Of a stretch of DNA of 64,000 nt, positions 1 to 10,500 are shown piece after piece. How positions within the stretch are numbered: position 1 is the stretch's first letter; each line of letters opens with the position of its first letter. This stretch comes from Amyloporia xantha (taxonomy: Eukaryota > Basidiomycota > Agaricomycetes > Polyporales > Adustoporiaceae). The position numbers and the translations under genes are program-made. The stretch covers positions 186,001 through 250,000 of the forward strand of contig JAYKKR010000027.1 in assembly GCA_036971615.1 (NCBI GenBank), read 5' to 3'. The notes under the pieces are model-generated. The model saw only the letters and a program-made list of their open reading frames with translations. It was not told the origin of the DNA and did not search any database.

Positions 1-780
1 AAAGCGCAGCGACGTCAACAACCTGAGTGATGGTGATCATTTGGAGGCCTTCCTTGTCACCTTCGCTCACCGTCAGGCATTGGGCTAATATATAGCTGGA
101 GCCTGGCATACTCACTCTGATTATACACGAGCCATTCATTATTTCCACTGCGAGCACTAGTGCTGTGAGATTTGGCCGGTCAAGGTGCGACGAAACCTGA
201 TGGAGGTGACACAATTGCAAAGATGGACCCGAGAACAACGGGACATACCCCGCTGACTCCGGATCTTATAAGTTAGATGCATGAGAAGAACATGTCTGAT
301 ATCTCTCACTGCGCCGCGGACGCTGTTATCTCTGTGGCGTCTTCGGGATGATGAACAATCCCTCAGGGCTCACTTCTGATCGGTAGCAATGCTATAAGCA
401 TCACTTCCGAATTCTGTGATGCCTCACTTGAAATCTAGAAGCAGACCTAGGGAACTTATCATTCTGCAGCCTCCAATCGTTTCGATAGCTGTATCAACCA
501 ACGAAGGAACCTCACCCATTTCAAATGCGACATACTGTGTGACACGCCGTCTCACGCGTAGCGATAAAGCTCGTTGTATCGCGTCGGCCAATAATTATAG
601 TACAATATGTTATAGAGATAACAAGTCAACAAGGAACTCGATGGCTTCTATACGCCAACCAGTTCCTGGGGAATATTCCACGGATAACTGCCAGCGTAGT
701 GGCTAGGAATGAGGCGCGTGCAGGGAAAGCAACATGAGGGCAAGATCAGAGGTCATGGAAGGTTCAACTGGCACGTACCG
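1..780. other. No gene recognised at the left edge
   Basis: I see only short, unsupported reading frames on both strands here and no conserved motif. On the minus strand a few GT-AG-like junctions occur (for example a gtgagt near position 110), so the 3' part of a gene cut by the window edge cannot be excluded, but nothing could be translated into a recognisable family. Confidence 0.4.
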
Positions 781-2584
781 TCAGGTTCTTTCACCACTGG
801 AGCGTCTGAGTATGCCCGCAACGTCGAGGACCAGCGTATTAGCCGGTCTCGGTGAAATGGGCTGAAGCTCGACGACGTCGCCAAACTGTTCGGGATCTTC
901 ACCTCGCTTGTCCTCACGGATGCTTCCCAAGGAGACACTTAGGTCTTGCCCGGTCCTTGTCTCATTGGTGAGGTGTGAATTGGTTGCGTCGCTAGAGGTG
1001 GTACCCGTGGTGACACCGTCAGGCGCAAAATGGAGAGACGAGATTTCCGACTGCCATTTGATTCAGCACCGAACGCGGCCTGAGTCACATCGGAGGCACT
1101 CACCTCGTCGTGAGGGGATTGGTTCACTTCGCGCAGACTCAGGAGACATCGCGAGACGACGATGGACGAAATGCTATGTAAAACGCACGGGTCATTTTTG
1201 TCGCTGTAAAGGTTGGAACGAACTTACGGGACGGTGAAACTGGACGTGGTATTGTCAAATACCTTTCAGAACGTTAATCAGGCATTCTTCCAGTCGAAAT
1301 ATGCTAGTGAGACGAACATTGGTAGTGAATAGCACCATGTCGAGAACATTCAAGAAGAGGAGCACTCTAAAGAGTTTGACTTTAGACGAGCAGCGGGAAT
1401 ATGAATGGTAACCACTGCTGACATGAAATATTGAAGACCTGTCACTGAGGCGTCAGACACGAGCAAAAGAGAAGGAAGAACCACTTTACCATCTTGTCTC
1501 AAGAGGGCTGCAACGGAGGTTGTACTTCTGAGGGTGTCTATATGTTTTACCATCTGGCGGGTATTGTACATGATCACGAGGAGAACGATAACATCCGATG
1601 CAATAAGACATGAACGTGTGGCTATCGAAACTGAAGAACAAAGCAAATGAGATCTATTTCCTGCTCATTTTACCACATTACCTCTGTAATGAACGAATCA
1701 GTGCAGAATTCACACGTGAGTCGTATACACATACTTTGTGATGTTGCTGAAAGATACGTTGTATGTGGTATTACAGAGACCTCCCAAATCCGGCAAGCTG
1801 ATATCTTGGTATGTCGACTTCGCAAATACGGTCTATAACGGGAACAGTGCATGAGAATCCTCACCTCGCATTTTACTTGAAGGACTCACCAAATCACCCG
1901 CAAAGGGCGCAAGCGCCAGAGCACCCGTCAGGATTGTTAGCCGCCGATCCCGGCCACTTGTCGCGAACACACGCAAGGCGGAGAATGCTTGAGGATGTTT
2001 AGTTCGAAGTACGAAATATCTCATTAAGGACTACTTACCTGCCCAACAGAGATACAACATTAGAAAGAGAGCGTTGCCTGCTACAGTCACAACATAACAG
2101 CTACATGTACTCATGAGCCACTCTTTTTCAGACGTGGTATGGCAGGGGAGAAAAACCAACCTCTGAATAGAACGGTTATAGTTCTTATCTAAATTGCTTC
2201 TCATGAAGTCACACTCACTGCAAGTTTGTTCCATTGGAAGACGTTCAAAACATTGAAAACACTCCATGCGAACGAGGTATATCTGTTGAGGTGAAAGATG
2301 AAGGCGACTAATGTCGGTTGGATACTCCAAATCAAATCAATTTCTCGGGATAGAGTGAGGAAGTAGTCGTATAATATGACAACTAAATAGCCCGCCAGTT
2401 AAGGAACTATCATTTAATAGAGCGACTGACACTGACTGGAAGCGACCGTGGTGCAATAGTTGTAGGCTTTGCTTTCAAAGCGGAACACGGTTGGCTTGCA
2501 TCCATACCATGAGCAAGTATGAGAGGATACTCACTACAGGCTGATGAATGCATCGTATTCAGTGGGACTGGGAGTGGTCAGCAT
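781..2584 (-). CDS. DUF6533 domain seven-helix membrane protein
   Basis: Intron-rich gene, at least nine exons, all introns GT-AG. Exons read: 2584-2535, 2471-2437, 2382-2219, 2120-2039, 1987-1890, 1832-1735, then pieces near 1650-1490, 1440-1290 and 1200-781. The spliced N-terminus carries the DUF6533 signature YDYFLTLSREIDLIW followed by a FHLNRY motif. Later come an ALRVFA motif, a helix with IATRSCLIASDVIVLL, an LLRQDG motif and a C-terminal SRCLLSLREV motif, then a polar tail. This order is typical of basidiomycete multi-helix plasma-membrane-type proteins of unknown function, greatly expanded in Agaricomycetes; a receptor-like role is sometimes suggested but unproven. The start is the first ATG giving an open spliced frame; the stop TGA is at 783-781. 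The family call is secure; the last two or three exon borders are less certain. Confidence 0.82.
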
Positions 2585-4695
2585 TTGTAGATTAACTAAG
2601 GCGGCATGTATGAAGAGTGGAGGGAGACCGAACGACTGCGACGCAGCAGCTGGGAGCCTTATAGCATGTGCTATATCGAAGAAGAGCATCCACTGATGCG
2701 CTGGCCAGTGGAAATCCGATCACTAAGATTTCTAGAAAGTGGTTGTCATGAGAAAATTGGCACCATTTAAAGAGGCATCGTTCAAGAGAAATCTTAGTGG
2801 AAGCTTCACCACAACGCTGGTGGGAGCGTGTTTCGGCGGCTCGACGCTCCTCACATTCAACTCTGAGCTGCTCCACAGGCATAATTGAAAGAACGGATGC
2901 ATCAAGACATGTACTGAGAGACTCGTGCGCTATAATCACCGCCAAAATCATGCCATGTACTTACCGTGGAAAGTAGGTGAGACGCTACGGCGTCCTCCGG
3001 CGAGCACGAACGCCATCAGATCTCGAGAAGTGGATGAGTACTCAGTACGGGAGTCGACGATAAGTATTGCCATGAATACAGCCGCATAGAGCGGCGACTG
3101 TCTTCCTTGACTTATGGCTTGTAAAGAATAGTACGCAACGCAGCACTGAAATTCTGCGTATTATTTTAACAAATTCTAATTAGAAAGCGGCAGGATACTA
3201 CTTTCACTCTCACGTCTCCGCACTCTGAGCTTTCTCACGCATCAAAATAGAGAACACGCAGGCTACCAACCAGATCGCATCTGTCAGGGCCGTGAAAAAC
3301 ATGGAAATTTAGAAGAACGGTGAGCGTCTGGCGTTAGGTTTCGCTAGTCATCTCCAACAAGGTCCACTGCTCTCAGACCGGCATGGCAGAATGCTGCTCA
3401 CAAGCTGACCTCGGCTAAGTCTGGTTATTATGAATGAGCTGTCGTTCGTGTTGTGTAGGAGGAAGGGCATAAGCCCGCTGCCCAAGTGGAATGTCGCATT
3501 GGAAGAATGATCAAAAACGCGGATCATGTGACCGCTACGCGTCAACCGGCTCGACTACTCCTTTCAGTCTCCTTGGCAAATGACTCTGCTGACAACCTCC
3601 ATCAGACAGTATGCGACCGCGAATTCATCCTGATACATCTTTCTATTGTATCTAGCTTGTACCAGTCTTGTATGACTTTGAAACCAGTCCCCTCCCTCCG
3701 TAAGTGAACCACAACTTTTACTCCGAGTGGATTCCGAAGAAATGAAGCCTCAGGATGTTAAGTATGCTACTTTGTTTTTCTCGAAGAGAATTACAGTGCA
3801 CAGCTTGCTCTATCATGATTTTGGGCGGTGGGTCTGACCCATTGGCTGGTAAATAGCTTGGTGAGTGGAGCTACCGGCCACAGCCTATAGCAAGGCTCGA
3901 ATGAACATCTGATTTCTCCCAGGGAATGCTGCTTAGATTCCTACGATAGGCCGCGACCGTCCGATCCTCACCTTTGGGTGTCTCGATGGTCTGGCGCACA
4001 TACGTGCTGAATCCGCGGTCGGCTCTGGCTTACAATTGAAACTTTTGGGTCTCAGAGTGCTGGACTTTGAGGGCTGTAATCAATGACGGTTCGGTGACCT
4101 GCAGCATGGGCTTGTGCGGAGCAGGGAACGCAAGTGTTGGCTGATTGCCGTTCATGGAATGATCAAACCGACCATGAGACTGCGTGCACTTGAGTTGAAT
4201 ATGTATTTCTTCAGGTGAGTGAGTTTATGTAGAGATCCTCGATTGACCTGAGGCCCATGTTGCGGTTTACCAGCCTCTGCTCTCACTCTATAGTCACGAG
4301 CCAATGTCAACGAAATATTCACTTAGATTCTGTCATGTTGTGTTGTGCGGAATGTCATCGGATCTACCAGTGCTAAATTAACGGAAGGCTTCACTCGCAC
4401 GGTTGTCCAGAACTCTGCGTCCGTGTTCGTTCGATCATCTCACGTCTCGATTTGAGAGTGTCTGCTATATGAAAGCACCACATGCAAAGATTCATTGTAC
4501 GTACAGCCATGGCTTCGATTCTGTTCCCCATACTGATAATATGGGTCGATTCCCTCACAGGGAACTTCGATTGCATCTGTCATTAGATAGATATTCACAT
4601 GATCCGAGAGCGAATCTGCGGGTGAATGTGCATTTCCTGGCTTTGAATCCTTTGATTGGCCTGAGCACTCAGGGAATCATGCTTCTTGCGTGCGG
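2585..4695. other. Unresolved stretch, possible minus-strand coding remnant
   Basis: No complete gene was found in these 2.1 kb. The minus strand between about 4140 and 3840 has a coding-like look (a segment reading DRGFSTYVRQTIETPK followed by a gtgagg donor-like site), and several splice-like sites (gtaagt near 2966, gtgagg near 3970) lie on the same strand. I could not join these into a recognisable protein. It may be an orphan gene, a decayed gene or long untranslated sequence of the neighbours. Confidence 0.3.
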
Positions 4696-4703
4696 TATAT
4701 AAA
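4696..4703 (+). promoter_or_regulatory. TATA box of the EgtD-like gene
   Basis: TATATAAA lies 74 bases upstream of the chosen ATG at 4777, a distance that fits a TATA box with a short 5' leader. Inferred from sequence and spacing only. Confidence 0.55.
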
Positions 4704-4776
4704 CGCATTTGAATGAGATCAATGCTTCTTGGCTCCCCTGTTACACGCCTTCCCGTCTGGCTCCCAGCACGCTCCC

Positions 4777-6212
4777 ATGACGTCTGATCTCCCTTTGATT
4801 ACTTTGATCGATGGCTACAGAGACATCGACGGTTTCGAGGACCGTAATAGAAACTTGCGCAAGCAGGTTGCTGAAGGGTTGTCCAGACCTGCAGGTCAGA
4901 AAATACTGCCCTCGATGCTCCTGTATGACGAGCGTGGCTTGAGGCTGTTTGATGACGCGACCATGCACTCGTCCGAATACTATCTATTCTCTGCCGAAGA
5001 AGAGATTCTGAAGAAACATGCCACAGACATTGTCCGTGCCATGCATGCTTCAAATGGAGGTCATCTCCAGCGTCATGAAACCGTGGTTGAACTCGGCGCT
5101 GGGTGAGTCTTTGTTCGATGTTTCGCTCGCATCAAGCTACGAGTTTATATCAATGTGCCCTTGATGAGTTGATGTGATACAGACCCGAATGCTGAACATG
5201 CATGCATGTAGATCTTTAAGGAAGACTGCCCACATTCTATCAGCACTCTCGACCCTCGTCTCGTCTGATCTGGATAATCCCATTACTTACTACGCCCTTG
5301 ATCTTCAAGAACCCGAGCTTCGGCGGACCTTGACCGAACTCGATCAGTCCGACATTGGGGCTCAAATACGCGGAAAGGTCGCCACTCGAGGTCTATGTGG
5401 GACATACGATGACTGCTTGAAATTCATCGAGGAGGGTGGACTGGACACGCGAGCCAGCTTGGAGCGTCCTGCCAATGAAGTATCCGATATGCCCTCTAAT
5501 GAAGATGCCATCGACCGCGACGGGACCTTGGCACACACTCCTAGCATTCGTTCACCTCTCCACATACTTTTCTTAGGCTCAACTCTGGGTAACTTTGTTC
5601 GTGGAGATGAGGCCGCATTCTTACGTTCGTTACCGCTTCGTGTGGGCTCTAGCGACACGCTTCTGCTAGGATTGGACCACGAGAACGAACCTGAAGAGAT
5701 TGAGAGGGCGTACAATGACCCGAATGGGTTCGCGAGGGCATTCTTCATGAATGGGCTAAAAACTACGGGTAGGACGCTGGGGGACGAGAGCCTGTTCGAT
5801 GTAACTAAATGGGAATATGTGGGGAGGTATAATAAAGAAAATCGTAAGTGCCTAGTTCGCGCTTGTTATCGCGTTACCTATGTGTGAATCTCAGGTTGTC
5901 ACGAGGCGTGCTATAAATCGACATCTGCTCAGACGATTATCGATCCTGAAACAATGGCCACGTACTCGTTCAATGCAGGCGAACTGATTCCTGTCACTTT
6001 ATCCCACAAGGTGAGTTCGCGAAACATATAAAGTGCAATGGAATTCATCTACACCTACACAGTACTCTGATCAAGCAGCCCATGCAGTATTTGCGCAAGC
6101 CAACTTGCGCCCAATTCGACGTTGGACCGATACTACACGCAGATATTCATTATGGCTTCTGGAGCGGCCGTCTTCCATCCTTTCTTCCTCTTCCGATCCC
6201 TTCTGCGCTTGA
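4777..6212 (+). CDS. EgtD-like SAM-dependent N-methyltransferase (standalone)
   Basis: Four exons (4777-5102, 5212-5843, 5895-6010, 6063-6212) give a 407-residue protein. It matches the histidine-specific methyltransferase (EgtD/EasF) family over its full length: N-terminal SMLLYDERGLRLFDDAT segment, SAM-binding motif ELGAGSLRKT formed across the first splice junction, FLGSTLGNF and LLGLDHENEP motifs, and a C-terminal HAVFAQANLRPIRRW segment. Family members trimethylate the alpha-amino group of histidine (ergothioneine) or N-methylate related amino acids such as dimethylallyltryptophan. The usual fungal Egt1 fuses this domain to DinB and FGE-sulfatase domains; here the protein stops right after the methyltransferase, and no sulfoxide synthase lies nearby. 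The substrate is therefore open. The start was chosen because the in-frame codon upstream at 4729 is TTG. Confidence 0.9.
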
Positions 6213-6519
6213 CGTGGAGTATTGAGATGGTACTTCTACCTTCTGATCATGGCGCTGATCCGCGAATACGGTACACCGGTCAGTCAGTGAACAGCTCCAG
6301 TATATTCTTCCGCTTCAGAAAGTACAATTGTACTCGGGAGTTGTATCTCAATGGCTACAAATGATATTTGCTAAGATTTATTTTGTTCGAATGTTGAGGT
6401 CGGTACATATTCCCCTAAGGTTGAGAGTCTAAGCCCTTCGACTTACTAGTAACAGAGATGGTGGGGTTTTTGGGAGGTTCCATTTGGAAGTGGATATCGC
6501 TGCTGAGAGCTGGAATGCT

Positions 6520-7250
6520 TCATTTACAGCCGTTTGCAGAACATACGGCGCGTGATCGAAATTTCTTTTTTTGGACAAATATATACATTCTACAGTATAT
6601 CTGTATTAGCTCAGTCAATACATGTTGGATTGTCTTGAAAATTGGAGCAATGAAATGGCATTGAAAATCCAGAGGGGATGGTCAGCTCAGAATTTTAAAA
6701 TAATAAGTTTGAACACTTCACAAAAAAGGCATCATGTAAACTCAATATATCTGAATTTCTGTGGCCCCTGGGTCTTTCTGGGATAATCCCTGAATCTATA
6801 TTGTCCATACCACTCATATAAAGGGGACTGCCAATTTATTTTGTGTGTACAATATTTCTGTTGGTTTCTGGAAAGATGGAAATCTGGAATGAAATGGTGC
6901 AAGAACCACAGGTCATATGGGCAGGCTACAAAAAGCCAAAATAAACTGGCAGTCTCCTTTATATGAGTGGTATGGACAATGTATATTCAGGGATAATCCC
7001 AGAAAGACCCAGGAGCCACAGAAATCCAGATATATTGAGTTTACATGATGCCTTTTTTGTGAAGTGTTCAAACTTATTATTTTAAAATTCTGAGCTGACC
7101 ATCCCCTCTGGATTTTCAATGCCATTTCATTGCTCCAATTTTCAAGACAATCCAACATGTATTGACTGAGCTAATACAGATATACTGTAGAATGTCCAAA
7201 AAAAGAAATTTCGATCACGCGCCGTATGTTCTGCAAACGGCTGTAAATGA
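6520..7250. mobile_element. 731-bp foldback (palindromic) DNA transposon, non-autonomous
   Basis: Two arms of roughly 320 bp (6520-6842 and 6937-7250) are near-perfect inverted copies separated by about 94 bp of unrelated sequence. The outer end reads TCATTTACAGCCGTTTGCAG at 6520 and its reverse complement ends at 7250. If the TA at 6525-6526 and 7244-7245 are target-site duplications, the terminal repeat begins CAGCCGTTTGCAG, as in Tc1/mariner or pogo-like elements; the inverted TCATT/AATGA just outside could instead be part of the element. No transposase is encoded; short reading frames inside are mirror images of one another. RNA across it would fold into a very long hairpin. Confidence 0.88.
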
Positions 7251-7546
7251 CGAGGACTGTCTTCGAAACAACTGGCTGGTGATACGTTTAAACCGAAGCC
7301 TAAATGTTGCAAGCTTATGAGGCTACTGGTAGATGGGCACACGGGAGCGCAGCTAGGCGTAAGTCGATCATTTCACATTATGACAATCAAGAAGTACGAA
7401 TACATAGGGCAGAGGAATGCTGATTGCGCGTATGTGGGGTTAATGTGAAACAGAGATAATGCAAGAACACACGATAGCGATAACATCAACGGTAGCTTAG
7501 ATGCGTAATAGATATTTAGACAGTACAACCAAAATCCAAAACTTCC
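7251..7546. other. Gap between foldback element and DNMT5 3' end
   Basis: 296 bases without a recognisable gene; it should hold the 3' untranslated region of the minus-strand DNMT5 gene. Confidence 0.4.
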
Positions 7547-10500
7547 CTACACCTTCGTCCGGGTCCTCTGCTCGTAAATTTCCACATCGATAGTGTTGGT
7601 GCTGAGGAAGCGATAAATATTGACATGTTTGGTCTGGCCGAACCGCCTTAGACGACCCACGGCCTGCGTCTCGCAAGCGTCATAGATTTCTTGAGATAAG
7701 GCAAGTAACGGAGAAAGAAAGACGGCGTGGTTGGCGGAGGTCAGATTGGCGCCACTGGCGCTCTCGTCCATCACGTTGAGTAACAAGACTCGTTCCTCGC
7801 TGTCGCTTTGGAACTTCTCCAGGTTCTTGCTCTTCTGCGCAGCAGAGCCCTTGATCTCGAGAAAGGCAACGTCGTTGGCCGATAATGCCTCCGCAACTTT
7901 CTTCATGAGATCTGGGAATTGCACGAAGACGAGGACTCGTTCGTCATCAGGTATCTCTTTCCTGTCATCACAGGACACGACCAGTCAACTAGGGTACACA
8001 GAATACTGAACGAGACTTACTGTATCAGGTTGATGACCTGTTCGAGTTTCAGCCCGTAATGTTTACCACGTCCGTCGCGCGCTTCGTCGTCCACACCCAA
8101 AGTATCGCCTTTCACAACATTAAGCACTCGGGCAGCCGCTCGGCACGCACCGGAAGCAGTATAGACACACTCCTCCTTCTCAGCACACTCCATAACACAT
8201 TTGAGACAACCCATATGCCCGCACGACGAGAGGACCGCGACTTCGTCAATGGGAACCTTATCTCTTTTGCACATCGGACAGGTCACGACAAGGGGAGTCT
8301 CCACCTGCCTTTGGAGGTCTCGCACAGCGGTGAAGTAGCGTAGAGACCGGACTCGCCCGACCAATTCCTTTGTCAGTCGACGAATTTCATGCGTGTGCTC
8401 GCGATGTTGCCAGATAAGCTCTTTGACGCTGTTGGGCAGGTTGTCGTCCTTCGACTTGCCTTTTCCCTTGGCGTCGGTCTGATTCGTCATGGTCTTCAGC
8501 GGTGCAGGAACCTTGGCCTTGTCCATCAATGCTTGTACTTCCTTCGTCGCATCCTGATCGCCCGCGCCTTCGAAACGATTCACGCGGATGTATTCTTGGA
8601 AGAGCGACTCATCTGCCGTCTTGCCGATCTTCTTCTCCATCTTCACTGCCTCGCCCAGCTTCACCAGGAGTTCGTCCTTGCAATTCTCGAGCTGCTTTTG
8701 GCGTTCCTGGACGATCACTTCGCACGCCTTCATGGCATTTTCTCGGTCAGACGCATCCAGTTCGAAGTGTGAACAGCGCTTGAGAAGGGCTTCTTCTGCG
8801 GTGCTAAGTAGATGCTCCGTCTTTAATTCGACGGCACAAGTTTGGTCAGTCGTACTGTACGCACCTACTCTCACCGAGAGCTTGAGCCACTCGCTTCTCC
8901 CGGTCGCTCTGACTCTTCTTGCCGCGCTTTACGGTCATATCCAGAGCACGAAGGTGATGTTCCAGTTCCAAGTAGATCGCCCGCTCTGCTGCGGGTAAGT
9001 TGACTTTCCTGATCTCCTGGCTTGATGGAATCTCGTCAATCTCAGCAATGTTCTGCACATGGAATAAGCGAAAACGACCCTCAAAATAAAAGAGAACTAC
9101 GGTACCTGACGAACAAAGCGATCCAAGAACGCCTGTCCGACTTCATGGCGATGCGCATGCCACTCTAAGCTGTGTACCTCACGGAAAGAGTGGAACTTTT
9201 CGACAGCTAAGCTATCTTCAGCACATTTTCTTTGAGCTCTTACAACTATTACTTACCGGTTTGCTCTCGGCGTCGCTTCTTGACCTGAACAGATTGCCCT
9301 TCTCCATCATCATCAACACCGAGGTGTAAATCGAGGAATGCGGAAATTGTCTTCAAAGCGCCGAAGTCGTGAATTGGAGGAGTACCGGAAAGAACCCAGT
9401 GTCGCTCGGCCGTTAGATTGGTGACCATCGAATGAATCTTCCCATCTAAGTAGGTATACTCATCGACAACTTTACGAGCGAAGTGGAACATTTCCATGGG
9501 CGGAGCTTGCATTTGAGTCCAGTCTTTCTTGACGGCATGAGAGTTAAGCTTCCAAGGATCAGTATCTTCTCTCCTTTTCTGCTTCTTGGCAGGCCGCTTA
9601 TCGTCATCGCCGGCCTTCCTCTTTTTCGTGGGCTTTGCCTTTCCCTTCGTCAGTACGGGTTCATCGACGTCCATACGATCATCGTCTTCCGAGCTTGTAC
9701 TCGTTCTGCGTTTGACTGCCTTGGGCTTAGGCTTGGCTTTGGATGCTCGAGAGCCTTTGGATGCTCGAGAGCTTGAACTCCTCTCGTCGTCGTCCGATGT
9801 CAAGGCCGTGTCTGCGCCAGTCTCCTCCTCAGACTGCGTTTCCTCGGCAGAACCCTCCTCATAGTCGGAAGACTGGGATGACTTCTTGGAACGCTTGGCA
9901 TACATAGCCTTTTTCAATGGACGCTTGGGCTTTGGCTCATCTTCGTCAGGCTCGAAGTCGTCGTCTGATTGTCTCCGGGTCTTCATCGTCGTCCGAAAGC
10001 ACAATTGAGCGCTTCTTCGTAATTCTACGTGGACGACTTTCCGGGGCGTCGGAGTCGTCCTCCTCCGGCTCAGTTGCTTCTGTAGCTGATGAGGACGCCG
10101 GAACAGGTGACCTGTACTTATCGAAAGGCGGGATGACAACTTCCATAATCTTACGCGTTCGCGGACGGATAGGGGGCGAGGTCTTGCGTTGCTTCGTTGA
10201 AACAACATTGGCAGCGGAAGCAGCTTCGCGGTAGGTCTTCCCTTTCAGACGCTTGGTGGGCACAAAGAAATTATCGTCGTCATCATCTACAGAATAATAT
10301 TAGCATTCTTGAAAAGCGACTGCTGCATCGTCACTCACCAAGCTTCCTTCCCTCTTTGATCTGCTCCATCACAGCAGCAGCGCCTTCGTCTCTTAATCGA
10401 TCGAATCTGGCCACGAAGAGACGCAAGCACCGTTTCTAAGCGGGCATTGAAATATCGCCCATCTTGAACAGGTAGACTTCCCGCCGCAGCAAAAGGCCTC

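Noticed and set aside
6458..7342. Two short frames sharing HLQPFAEHTARDRNFFFW on opposite strands
   Set aside because: They are the two inverted arms of the foldback element, not paralogous genes.
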